A stretch of 64,000 nt of DNA. Origin: an uncultured Porphyromonadaceae bacterium. Lineage in GTDB: Bacteria > Bacteroidota > Bacteroidia > Bacteroidales > Muribaculaceae. Below the pieces are notes generated by a model. The model was not told the origin of the DNA. It worked only from the letters and a program-made list of their open reading frames with translations, and made no database searches. The DNA is taken from the NCBI GenBank assembly GCA_900546365.1, contig URCF01000005.1:62001-126000 (forward strand), written 5' to 3'. Position 1 is the stretch's first letter; every line of letters begins with the position of its first letter. The position numbers were made by a program, and so were the translations under genes. Below are positions 17,226-25,306 of the stretch, in pieces.

Positions 17226-18227
17226 TTATGGTTCAACAATAGTGCGGTTGGCAAGCATCTGCTCCACCTCATCGAGGATCTGCATCAACCCGGCATTGGT
17301 GGAAGCCTGAAGCATGGCAATACGCGTGGGGCGGAAATCGGGAATTCCCTTGAACAGGGGTGATGCCGCAAGATGGCGACGGATATGGAGAATACCGCGG
17401 TATTCATCTATGCGGTCAATACTCTCGGTGATCTGACGGCGCAGCAAGGCAAACTTTTCGGCCATTGTCACGGTATCCTCTCCGGAGCCGCCGTTCACAG
17501 CATCCTTCATGGCCCGGAAAATCCATGGTGCGCCGATGGAGGCGCGTCCCACCATCACACCATCCACACCGTAGCGGTCAAAAGCCTCCTTGGCCAAAGC
17601 CGGTGTGGTGATGTCGCCGTTGCCGATCACCGGGATATGCAGGCGCTGATTCTCTTTCACCCTGGCTATCATCTCCCAGTCGGCTGAGCCGGTGTACATC
17701 TGCGAGCGGGTGCGCCCATGCACTGTGAGAGCCGCGATGCCGCAATCCTGCAGCTGCTCGGCAAGAGTGACAATGATTTTGGAGTCGTGGTCCCATCCCA
17801 AACGGGTTTTCACGGTCACCGGGATTTTCACGGCTTCCACCACCGATTTGGTGATTTCAAGCATCTTGGGAATATCCCTCAACATTCCGGCACCGGCACC
17901 TTTGCCGGCCACTTTTTTCACCGGGCACCCGAAGTTGATATCCAGAATCTCCGGCCCGGCGGCTTCGGCTATAAGAGCGGCCTCGACCATAGGCCCCACC
18001 TCGCGGCCATATATTTGAATAGCGCAGGGGCGTTCACCGTCAGCTATATGCAGCTTGCGTGTGGTGGCGGAGATATTTCGGATCAGAGCATCGGCGCTCA
18101 CAAATTCGGTATATACCATATCGGCACCTTGCTCCTTGCAGATAAGGCGGAACGATGGGTCGGTGACATCCTCCATCGGAGCGAGCATCACCGGACGCTC
18201 TCCAAGATCCAGATTAGCGATTTTCAT
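17226..18227 (-). CDS. dusB: tRNA-dihydrouridine synthase DusB
   Basis: A 333-residue FMN enzyme. The N-terminal VMLAPMEDVTDPSFRLICKE is the FMN-binding segment; ILDINFGCPVKKVAGKGAG carries the catalytic cysteine and the DusB-type glycine-rich stretch; GVMVGRASIGAPWIF is the phosphate loop. The wording of these motifs (VxKVAGKGAGAGML) fits DusB better than the Dus at 3403. It is transcribed separately from the M16 peptidase upstream. Confidence 0.93.
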   Translation of the reverse strand: MKIANLDLGERPVMLAPMEDVTDPSFRLICKEQGADMVYTEFVSADALIRNISATTRKLHIADGERPCAIQIYGREVGPMVEAALIAEAAGPEILDINFGCPVKKVAGKGAGAGMLRDIPKMLEITKSVVEAVKIPVTVKTRLGWDHDSKIIVTLAEQLQDCGIAALTVHGRTRSQMYTGSADWEMIARVKENQRLHIPVIGNGDITTPALAKEAFDRYGVDGVMVGRASIGAPWIFRAMKDAVNGGSGEDTVTMAEKFALLRRQITESIDRIDEYRGILHIRRHLAASPLFKGIPDFRPTRIAMLQASTNAGLMQILDEVEQMLANRTIVEP

Positions 18228-18310
18228 ATCCGTAACGTGGTTACGAAGTTAGCAATAAATATTGATATGACACACATATATGCACCATTTTAGCCATAAA
18301 ATGCCCCAAA

Positions 18311-19549
18311 TCAACGCATGGTGAGCCGGCTGAACGGCCCTGCGAGCATCATTTGCGCCGCCTGACGCATATCCTCAGCCGATATTGAGCGTATCTTATC
18401 CAGCGATTGTTCCAGACTCCATGCGCTGCCGAAATACATCACGGCGCGGACAGCCCCGAGGGCAGTTTGCTCAGTGCTGTCATGACTGAGCACCATCTGC
18501 CCGGCGTACTGCCGGATGGCACGTTGGAGCGCGGTGCCGGACGGGGGTGCGTCAAGCAGTTTCTGCAGCGTGGTGTTGACTATGCGCATACAGCGGGCCT
18601 CATCTTCAGGGTCGCAGCCGAAATATATGGTGAACAGCCCCGTATCGCTCATGAATTGCGATGTGGCCTCCACACTATATACCAGCCCTCGCTTCTCGCG
18701 CAATGCCACATTGAGCAGCGAGTTCATCCCCGGACCTCCTATAAGATTGGCCAGCAACGCCATGGCATGACGGCAGGGCGAATAGATGTCGGGGATGCGA
18801 CACCCTATCACGCAATGGGCCTGATGCGACCCAATGTTGCGTGTGTCGGCAAAAGGCTCTTCATGTGGAAGTATGAGAGCCGGACGCCCGGAGGCCGGAT
18901 GATGGAGCTTCCCGAAGCTACGTTCAGCCATACGGATAATCCTGTCGCACTTTTCGGGACCTTGGTAGAAAAACACCATTCTGCCGGGCACATAGAACTC
19001 GGACACATAGCGTTGGCAAACTTCCGGAGTGAACTTGGCAAGGTTGGGCTCCACGCCGAGTATATTGTGGCCGAGCGGGCTATCCTTGAATATAAGATCC
19101 TCGAAATCATCAAACACCGCATCCGATGGCATGTCAAGATATGTGTCAATCTCATCGGCCACCACATCGCGCTCCTTGACCAATTCGGATTCCGGGAAGC
19201 GGCTGTAGGCCACAAGGTCGCCCAGAAGGTCGATGGCGCGGACGGCATTGCCGGGAGGGAACACACTGTAGAGCATGGTCAGCTCCTTGGTGGTATAGGC
19301 GTTGAGCTCACCACCCACACTCTCCATGCGGTTGAGGATATGTCCGGCACGCCTGTGCGCGGTGCCTTTGAATATGGTATGCTCCACAAAGTGGGCCAGC
19401 CCTTCCATCTGCGGATAGTCATCGCGGCTGCCTGCCCTGATGGCCAACCCGCAATATTCAGCAGCATGGTCACAATAGCGTATCACACACTGCAATCCAT
19501 TCTGCAGTGTGTGATACGTGAAAAGGTTGGATGTGGGGGTGAGCTTCAT
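18311..19549 (-). CDS. M16 family zinc metallopeptidase
   Basis: A 412-residue protease of the pitrilysin/processing-peptidase family. The inverted zinc motif HxxEH is present in GLAHFVEHTIFKGT (about residues 48-61) with the third ligand in the helix ERDVVADEIDTY. The C-terminal half is the second M16 domain. The ATG at 19549 shares a base with the fabD stop (TGATG), so translation is coupled to fabD. It is a single-chain, single-unit form; a partner subunit gene is not adjacent. Cytoplasmic, as no signal peptide is present. Confidence 0.92.
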   Translation of the reverse strand: MKLTPTSNLFTYHTLQNGLQCVIRYCDHAAEYCGLAIRAGSRDDYPQMEGLAHFVEHTIFKGTAHRRAGHILNRMESVGGELNAYTTKELTMLYSVFPPGNAVRAIDLLGDLVAYSRFPESELVKERDVVADEIDTYLDMPSDAVFDDFEDLIFKDSPLGHNILGVEPNLAKFTPEVCQRYVSEFYVPGRMVFFYQGPEKCDRIIRMAERSFGKLHHPASGRPALILPHEEPFADTRNIGSHQAHCVIGCRIPDIYSPCRHAMALLANLIGGPGMNSLLNVALREKRGLVYSVEATSQFMSDTGLFTIYFGCDPEDEARCMRIVNTTLQKLLDAPPSGTALQRAIRQYAGQMVLSHDSTEQTALGAVRAVMYFGSAWSLEQSLDKIRSISAEDMRQAAQMMLAGPFSRLTMR

Positions 19550-20427
19550 CACTGGCGGCCGGAAGTGGCAACCGAGCGGTCAATCTTGCTCACAAGACCT
19601 TGGAGCACTTTGCCCGGACCGAGTTCCACAAATTCAGTGGCGCCATCAGCAATCATGTTCTGAACAGTCTGTGTCCAACGCACCGGGGCGGTGAGCTGGG
19701 CCACGAGGTTGGCCTTGATTTCGGCGGGGTCGGTGTGGGGTTTGGCATCAACATTCTGATACACGGGGCAGATGGGTGTGGACACCGGAGTAGCCTCGAT
19801 GGCGGCGGCGAGCTCTGCGCGGGCCGGCTCCATGCAAGGCGAGTGGAAAGCGCCGCCCACCTTGAGCTTGAGGGCGCGCTTGGCACCTGCGGCAAGTAGT
19901 TTTTCACAAGCGGCATCGATAGCCTCAACCTCACCGGAAATAACAATCTGGCCGGGGCAGTTGTAGTTGGCACACACAACCACGCCGGGAGTGCTCTGGC
20001 ACACCTCCTCAACAGTGGCATCGGGCAACGCAAGCACGGCAGCCATTGTGGAAGGATTCAGCTCGCACGCTTTCTGCATGGCTTGGGCACGGGCGGACAC
20101 GAGACGGAGACCATCCTCAAAAGTGAGCGCACCGGCAGCCACCAAAGCGGAGAACTCACCGAGCGAGTGACCGGCCACCATGTCGGGATTGAACTCATCA
20201 CCAAGAGTCTTGGCGAGAATCACTGAGTGAAGGAATATGGCAGGCTGGGTCACCTTGGTCTGCTTCAGGTCCTCATCAGTGCCGTTGAACATCAGGTCGG
20301 TGATGCGGAAACCAAGAATATCGTTAGCTTTTTCAAACATGTCGCGGGCCACTTCATTGTTGTCATACAGGTCCTTGCCCATACCGACAAACTGTGCACC
20401 CTGACCGGGGAAAACAAATGCTTTCAT
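19549..20427 (-). CDS. fabD: Malonyl-CoA:ACP transacylase
   Basis: A 292-residue enzyme loading malonate onto acyl carrier protein for fatty acid synthesis. The start MKAFVFPGQGAQFVGMGKDL is the family N-terminus; an upstream extension of the frame is rejected because it would cross the promoter. The nucleophile motif is GHSLGEFSALVAAG and the histidine motif is FHSPCMEPA. A promoter lies 30-60 nt upstream. The other fab genes are not nearby. Confidence 0.95.
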   Translation of the reverse strand: MKAFVFPGQGAQFVGMGKDLYDNNEVARDMFEKANDILGFRITDLMFNGTDEDLKQTKVTQPAIFLHSVILAKTLGDEFNPDMVAGHSLGEFSALVAAGALTFEDGLRLVSARAQAMQKACELNPSTMAAVLALPDATVEEVCQSTPGVVVCANYNCPGQIVISGEVEAIDAACEKLLAAGAKRALKLKVGGAFHSPCMEPARAELAAAIEATPVSTPICPVYQNVDAKPHTDPAEIKANLVAQLTAPVRWTQTVQNMIADGATEFVELGPGKVLQGLVSKIDRSVATSGRQ

Positions 20428-20457
20428 ATCAATAATAAAAATTGCTAAATTAGGCTG

Positions 20458-20489
20458 CAAAGGTATTAATTTTTCCGCAAAAGAGCCAA
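20458..20489 (-). promoter_or_regulatory. Promoter of fabD
   Basis: Minus-strand -7 TACCTTTG (20465-20458) with TTG 21 nt upstream (20489-20487). Confidence 0.6.
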
Positions 20490-20538
20490 CGGTTTGCCAC
20501 AAAATCAGTAATTTTACGCTCCTAAACATTTTTCACCA

Positions 20539-20733
20539 ATGAACACATCCAATTTCATACTCTGCTTCCTCGGCATCGGAGCACAGGAACTGCTTGTGAT
20601 AGGGCTCGTTGTGCTTCTACTGTTCGGCGGACGCAAGATACCTGAGCTGATGCGCGGCCTCGGCAAAGGTATAAAATCGTTCAAGGACGGACTCAACGAC
20701 ATATCCGACAACAACGAGAACAAGCAGCAATAG
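20539..20733 (+). CDS. tatA: Twin-arginine translocase subunit TatA/E
   Basis: A 64-residue protein with one N-terminal membrane helix followed by the TatA amphipathic helix. The hinge motif is LLLFGGRKIPELMRGLGKGI, with FG and the P-E-L pattern as in TatA. The short polar tail is typical. It forms the pore-forming oligomer that moves folded proteins with RR signal peptides across the inner membrane. It is directly followed by tatC. Confidence 0.95.
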   Translation: MNTSNFILCFLGIGAQELLVIGLVVLLLFGGRKIPELMRGLGKGIKSFKDGLNDISDNNENKQQ

Positions 20734-20752
20734 TTTGAGCCAACCGGGAGAA

Positions 20753-21550
20753 ATGAGTTTCTGGGAGCATCTTGACGCCCTGCGCGGCGTGGTGCTCAAA
20801 GGTGCGATGCTCACTGTGGCGTTGTGCGTGGTGCTGTTCATATTCATGCCCGAGATATTCCATACGGTGATTCTTGCCCCTTGCCGACCGGATTTCCCTC
20901 TCTACTCGCTGCTCAACTGTCTCCCCGCCATGCAGGGGTTCTCCGGCGGCGGCCAGGCCGGCACGGCGGTGTCGGTGGTCAACCTGGATCTCGCCGCTCC
21001 GTTGCTGCTGCACTGCTCCACAGCCCTGTGGCTCGCCGTAATACTCGCTATGCCCGCATTGATGGGACTCGCAATGTCGTTCATCAAGCCTGGGCTTTAC
21101 AAGCAGGAGCAGAAAACCATGCGCATCGGGATGACAGCCCTCACAGTGATGTTCTATCTTGGAGTGGCAACCGGGTATATGGTTGTGTTCCCCGTAAGCC
21201 TCCAGTTTCTCTACAGCTATCACGTGAGCGCGGATGTGCCCAACACCATCAGCCTCACCTCCTACATGGACACATTGATGACTCTCAGCCTCGGCATGGG
21301 ATTGCTGTTTGAGCTCCCGCTTGCCGCATGGCTCCTGGGTCGTCTCGGCCTGCTCCACCGGGGATTTTTCCACCGCTACCGCAGGCACGCCGTGGTGGCA
21401 CTTATTGTTCTTGCGGCCATAATCACCCCCACCACCGACCCTTTCACATTAATGATTGTGTTCCTGCCCTCCTATCTGCTGTGGGAAGCGGGAGCCATGC
21501 TGGTACCTCCGGCCAAGCCAAAGATTACCGACAATGAACCCATTTGTTAA
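20753..21550 (+). CDS. tatC: Twin-arginine translocase subunit TatC
   Basis: A 265-residue protein with six membrane segments, the receptor for twin-arginine signal peptides. The N-terminal MSFWEHLDALRGVVLKG is the conserved cytoplasmic SFxxHLxxLR motif. The ATG at 20753, with GGGAG just before it, is preferred to an in-frame TTG at 20735. The C-terminal helices contain AAIITPTTDPFT, also conserved. The 3' end overlaps the next gene by 17 bp. There is no tatB, as usual for Bacteroidetes. Confidence 0.95.
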   Translation: MSFWEHLDALRGVVLKGAMLTVALCVVLFIFMPEIFHTVILAPCRPDFPLYSLLNCLPAMQGFSGGGQAGTAVSVVNLDLAAPLLLHCSTALWLAVILAMPALMGLAMSFIKPGLYKQEQKTMRIGMTALTVMFYLGVATGYMVVFPVSLQFLYSYHVSADVPNTISLTSYMDTLMTLSLGMGLLFELPLAAWLLGRLGLLHRGFFHRYRRHAVVALIVLAAIITPTTDPFTLMIVFLPSYLLWEAGAMLVPPAKPKITDNEPIC

Positions 21551-22460
21551 AACATATCATTCCCTGCCCCACTATCTGCCCACGGCACTGGTGATTGTCA
21601 CCGTGCTTTTTCTCACGCTCATGCCGGTACCGGAAAAGGTGGTGCCGGATGTGGACCACGCCGACAAGGTGGTGCATTTTGCAATGTTCGGAGCCATAGC
21701 CTGCATAGGATGGCTCGACTTTGCGCGCCATCGCCACACCGCCCCGCTATGGAGCCAGTATATTATTGTTGCTTTGGTCTCATCCCTTCTCGGCGGCCTC
21801 ATAGAGTTGCTGCAAGCCACCGATTTTGTCAATCGCTCAGGCGATTTCTTTGATTTTGCGGCCGACGCCGCCGGAGCATTCATACTTCCGCCGCTGCTAC
21901 GTCGTCCGCTGTGGATGGCGCTGCCGTTAGCCCAAAAGGTGAGCCTGCGCACTGTTGCCCACCCCTCCCCGGCACTTAAAAGCGTGTATCTTGAATCATT
22001 TCCGCCGGAGGAGCAACGCCCGTGGGAGAATATCGAGTTTCGCGCCGCCGACACCCGCGAACCGCTCCAATTCACCGAAGTGCTATGGATGGGACGGCCC
22101 AAAGGATTGATATCATGGTGGGACTTTCCGCAATGGAGCTATCTGGAGCATTTTGCCATATCAAGTTCATTGCGCGGCGGCGGCATAGGCGCCGAGGCTA
22201 TCCGCGAGTGGTTGAAAATGATTAATAAGCCGGCAGTACTTGAGGTGGAGTTGCCCGGGGCCAACGATATGGCGCAACGACGCATCCGGTTTTACGAACG
22301 GCTCGGGTTCACACCTCACCACGAATGGCCGTATCTCCAGCCTCCCTACTCCCCGCAACTGGCGGCCGTGCCGCTCATGCTCATGACCCACGGAGATATT
22401 CGCAACCTTAAGGAGGTGGAAAATGTTTTACATAAGCAAGTTTACGGCGCAAAACAATGA
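21534..22460 (+). CDS. VanZ-like membrane domain fused to a GNAT acetyltransferase
   Basis: A 308-residue protein. Residues about 12-120 form a VanZ-like four-helix membrane domain with HADKVVHFAMFGAIACIGW, GGLIELLQ and RSGDFFDFAADAAGAF. From about 145 to the end it is soluble and looks like a GNAT fold: VYLESFPPEEQRPWE, then HFAISSSLRGGGIGAEAIREW (acetyl-CoA pyrophosphate loop) and RIRFYERLGFTPHHEWPYLQ (C-terminal GNAT motif). It starts inside tatC and overlaps the following binding-protein gene by 4 bp. I know VanZ and GNAT separately; the fused arrangement is what I see, and no function is established. Confidence 0.82.
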   Translation: MNPFVKTYHSLPHYLPTALVIVTVLFLTLMPVPEKVVPDVDHADKVVHFAMFGAIACIGWLDFARHRHTAPLWSQYIIVALVSSLLGGLIELLQATDFVNRSGDFFDFAADAAGAFILPPLLRRPLWMALPLAQKVSLRTVAHPSPALKSVYLESFPPEEQRPWENIEFRAADTREPLQFTEVLWMGRPKGLISWWDFPQWSYLEHFAISSSLRGGGIGAEAIREWLKMINKPAVLEVELPGANDMAQRRIRFYERLGFTPHHEWPYLQPPYSPQLAAVPLMLMTHGDIRNLKEVENVLHKQVYGAKQ

Positions 22461-23365
22461 AACATCTGTATCACCTTGTCTTAACATTTCTCCTGCTCTC
22501 GACCTTCTGCGGATGCAACTTCGGCAGCAGCAACGGCTCCACACTCCCCACACTCGCTGTCAGTATCGAGCCTCAACGCTATCTGCTGGAGCGTATTGCG
22601 GGTAATGATTTCAATATCGTCACCATGCTTCCGCCCGATGCTGACCCCGAGAACTATGAGCCGACATTAGGGCTACTCAAGAAGCTCAACAACAGCAAAA
22701 TATATTTTGCCGTGGGCAATATGCCTTTCGAGGAGCAACTGCTTGCCCGCTCGCAGCTGGCGAAGAACGGCAAGACTGAAATTGTGACCGCTGCCGCACT
22801 GCAGGATATTACAAGCACCCACGGCCACTCAGACAGTCATGAGCATCATGCGGCCACCGACCCGCATGTGTGGACATCACCAGCCAACAGCCTTGCCATG
22901 GCGCGGCAGATGCTTGAAGCAGTGGTTAAAATCGATCCCGGAAACGAAGCCGTCTATCGCCAACGTTTCAACTCTTTGGCTCAATCAATCGACTCGCTCA
23001 ACGAGGCCATCGCCAACCGTCTGACCCTGTGCGAGGGCGACATGATGATTGTGGAGCACCCCTCCCTGAGCTATTTTGCAAGAGACTACGGATTGAAACA
23101 GCTCTATTTCGGTGCGGAGAACAAGGAGATTACCCCCAACAGGCTACGCAGTGTGATTGACAGCGCCACCACCCACAGCCACGCTGTGACGATGGTGTGC
23201 GAAGCCGCATACAATGCCGACCGCACCCGCTCCATTGCACGACAGGCCGGTGCACCTACCGTAGAGATCAACACACTGAGCCACGATTTTCTGTCTCAGC
23301 TCGATGAACTTTCCATAAAGTTAGCCAACTCACATCATGCCCATGACCAATCAACCGTCCGATAG
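22457..23365 (+). CDS. znuA: Zinc/manganese-type ABC transporter substrate-binding lipoprotein (ZnuA-like)
   Basis: A 302-residue cluster A-I binding protein. The signal peptide ends in a lipobox (LSTFCGC), so it is anchored to a membrane. PPDADPENYEPTLG, a histidine-rich loop THGHSDSHEHH (about residues 118-133), the ligand segment DPHVW, the helix EHPSLSYFARDYGL and the late EINTLSHDF are typical. The His-rich loop favours zinc over manganese. The ATG overlaps the previous stop (ATGA) and the gene overlaps the ATPase by 29 bp. Confidence 0.92.
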   Translation: MKHLYHLVLTFLLLSTFCGCNFGSSNGSTLPTLAVSIEPQRYLLERIAGNDFNIVTMLPPDADPENYEPTLGLLKKLNNSKIYFAVGNMPFEEQLLARSQLAKNGKTEIVTAAALQDITSTHGHSDSHEHHAATDPHVWTSPANSLAMARQMLEAVVKIDPGNEAVYRQRFNSLAQSIDSLNEAIANRLTLCEGDMMIVEHPSLSYFARDYGLKQLYFGAENKEITPNRLRSVIDSATTHSHAVTMVCEAAYNADRTRSIARQAGAPTVEINTLSHDFLSQLDELSIKLANSHHAHDQSTVR

Positions 23366-24020
23366 CCCCGTACTCATATCCCTGCAGGGCGTGGAAAAGA
23401 TATACAACGACACCCCGGTGCTCCAAAACGTGAACCTTGACATAAACCAAGGCGATTTCATTGCCATAACCGGGCCCAACGGCGGTGGCAAAACCACTCT
23501 TCTCAGGCTCATCCTCAAGCTCATGAGCCCCACCAAAGGCACTGTATCGTACCTCAGCGACTTCAAAACCGGTTATCTCCCGCAGAAAAACATGGTGGAT
23601 GCCCGCTTTCCGATCACCGTGCGCGAGGCCATCTCCATGGGACTGCTCGGCACAGGCGTGAAAGGCGAAGACGCCAGGGAGGCTGTGGCGAAGATGCTGC
23701 AAACGGTGTCGCTCACCGACCGCGCCGAGGCAAGCCTGTCGCAATTGTCCGGCGGCCAGCTGCAGCGCACGCTTCTGGGACGCGCCCTTGTGTCGCAGCC
23801 CGATCTTTTAGTACTTGACGAGCCGCTGAGCTATCTTGACAAAAAGTTTGAGCACAAGGTTTACTCTATTGTCGAGGCTTTGCGGGGCAAATGCACGGTG
23901 CTGCTTGTGTCACACGAAGTGGGCGAGATTGCAGCCATGGCCACACGCCACATCATAGTCAACCGCACACTCCATTTCTGCCACTCCGGCTCCCATTTCG
24001 TTCACTACGACTGCTACTGA
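23337..24020 (+). CDS. znuC: Zinc-type ABC transporter ATP-binding protein (ZnuC-like)
   Basis: A 227-residue ATPase with Walker A TGPNGGGKTTLLRL (about residues 44-57), signature LSQLSGGQLQRTLLGRAL, Walker B LLVLDEPLSYLD and H-loop VSHEVGEI. The C-terminus is a short cysteine/histidine stretch (HFCHSGSHFVHYDCY) that could bind metal. It pairs with the preceding binding protein. The membrane permease that should complete the transporter is not encoded next; the following gene is a small secreted protein. Confidence 0.92.
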   Translation: MPMTNQPSDSPVLISLQGVEKIYNDTPVLQNVNLDINQGDFIAITGPNGGGKTTLLRLILKLMSPTKGTVSYLSDFKTGYLPQKNMVDARFPITVREAISMGLLGTGVKGEDAREAVAKMLQTVSLTDRAEASLSQLSGGQLQRTLLGRALVSQPDLLVLDEPLSYLDKKFEHKVYSIVEALRGKCTVLLVSHEVGEIAAMATRHIIVNRTLHFCHSGSHFVHYDCY

Positions 24021-24050
24021 GAGACTGTCCATTATAAACATTTCTGCATC

Positions 24051-24081
24051 CAAGATTGTATTAAATAAAAACACAATCTTG
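24051..24081 (+). terminator. AT-rich hairpin after znuC
   Basis: Perfect 9-bp stem CAAGATTGT/ACAATCTTG around a 13-nt A/T loop. It lacks a T-run, so it may attenuate rather than stop transcription into the next gene. Confidence 0.35.
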
Positions 24082-24087
24082 AGAAGT

Positions 24088-24420
24088 ATGAAAAAGATAA
24101 CATTCACTCTGCTGATTACGCTCATATTGGGTGCTTCAGGACTCTCCAGCCAAAACGTGGGATTCTGGTTAACGACCGAGGGCGCCGGAATACATTTCAA
24201 CAGCGGGGCACCCGGTTATCCCCCTCCCCCACCACATGAATTTTTCTACGGCAGTGGACACCACCAACGCCACCACGCACCGCGCCACCACCGGAAAGAG
24301 CAGAAAAAGCTCCGCAAAAGCCACAAAAAATATCTGAAGGCACAAAAAAAATATTACAAAGCCCGCCGCGACTATATCAAGGCCCGCTCCAAAGCGCATC
24401 GTCACCACGATGATGATTAA
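24088..24420 (+). CDS. Small secreted His/Lys-rich protein
   Basis: A 110-residue protein with a signal peptide (MKKITFTLLITLILGASGLSSQ). After a short Gly/Pro-rich part (YPPPPPHEFF) the chain is dominated by His, Lys and Tyr (HHQRHHAPRHHRKEQ) and ends in HRHHDDD. Such a chain could buffer zinc or other metals in the periplasm, and it sits 67 bp after the zinc-type ABC ATPase, but the role is inferred. The ATG at 24088 is used; an in-frame TTG 9 bp earlier is unlikely. No known family. Confidence 0.72.
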   Translation: MKKITFTLLITLILGASGLSSQNVGFWLTTEGAGIHFNSGAPGYPPPPPHEFFYGSGHHQRHHAPRHHRKEQKKLRKSHKKYLKAQKKYYKARRDYIKARSKAHRHHDDD

Positions 24421-24429
24421 CCCAAACGG

Positions 24430-25221
24430 ATGAATTCTATGAACTACTCGATAGACAAACTTTTTGACCTCACCGGCAAAGTGGCCGTTGTGACCGGCGG
24501 CGGGGATGGTATCGGCAAAGCCTCATGCAAAATTCTCGCCGCTGCCGGAGCAAGCGTAGTGGTGAGTGACCTCAATGGAGAGAAAGCTTCCGCCACTGCC
24601 AATGAGATAACATCAGCCGGCGGCATTGCAGTTTCGGTGGATTGCAATGTACTGGACAACAACGACCTCACAAAGCTCATTGATTTTGCCGTAAACTCCT
24701 ACGGCACCATCAACATTCTGGTCAACAATGCCGGAATGGGTGGCGGCGGACGGGAAAATCCGTTCAAAATTGATCGCGCATACGTAGAGCGCATCTACGC
24801 TATCAATGTGTTTGCTCCGTGGCAGTTGAGCAAAATGGCAGCTCCTTATATGCAGGAATCGGGCTACGGCTCAATTGTCAACATCACATCAATGAGCAGC
24901 ATCAACAGCAGCCCCGACATGGCTATCTACGGCTCTTCAAAAGCCGCACTCAACCAGATGATGTCGAATCTCGCCTTTGACTACGGTCCTATGGGGATAC
25001 GGGTCAACAGTGTGGGACCCGGTGCCACACGCACTAAAGCGCTTGCTTCAGTGCTCACCCCAGAGATTGAGACGCGTATGCTTGCCCACACACCCATCCG
25101 CAGACTCGGGGAAGTGGCCGATATAGCCCACGCCGTGTTGTTTTTCGCCTCTCCGGCGTCTGCCTGGATCAGTGGCCAGGTGATGATGGTGAACGGCGGC
25201 GGCATCCAAACCCTCGACTGA
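24430..25221 (+). CDS. SDR dehydrogenase, close to 7alpha-hydroxysteroid dehydrogenase
   Basis: A 263-residue short-chain dehydrogenase. The Rossmann motif is TGGGDGIGKA (about residues 22-31), NNAG follows, and the catalytic residues lie in ITSMSS and YGSSK (Y-x-x-x-K). From memory the chain resembles E. coli HdhA along its length, including ASVVVSDLN, SNLAFDYGPMGIRVN, TPEIETRMLAHTPIRRLG, SAWISGQ and GGGIQTLD. It would oxidise the 7-hydroxyl of bile acids with NAD(P). The basic or acidic residue after the second strand (SDLN) favours NAD. The substrate is an inference; other SDR substrates are possible. Confidence 0.82.
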   Translation: MNSMNYSIDKLFDLTGKVAVVTGGGDGIGKASCKILAAAGASVVVSDLNGEKASATANEITSAGGIAVSVDCNVLDNNDLTKLIDFAVNSYGTINILVNNAGMGGGGRENPFKIDRAYVERIYAINVFAPWQLSKMAAPYMQESGYGSIVNITSMSSINSSPDMAIYGSSKAALNQMMSNLAFDYGPMGIRVNSVGPGATRTKALASVLTPEIETRMLAHTPIRRLGEVADIAHAVLFFASPASAWISGQVMMVNGGGIQTLD

Positions 25222-25252
25222 CTTATCGTAGTTACAGGAATTATACTGAACA

Positions 25253-25286
25253 AATAAGGTGTGCCCCGTGCGGAGCACACCTTATT
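25253..25286. terminator. Bidirectional terminator between SDR gene and pgi
   Basis: A perfect 12-bp stem (25253-25264 with 25275-25286) with A/T-rich flanks on both sides, between convergent genes. Confidence 0.85.
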
Positions 25287-25306
25287 TATATAAGTGCGAT
25301 TGTTGT

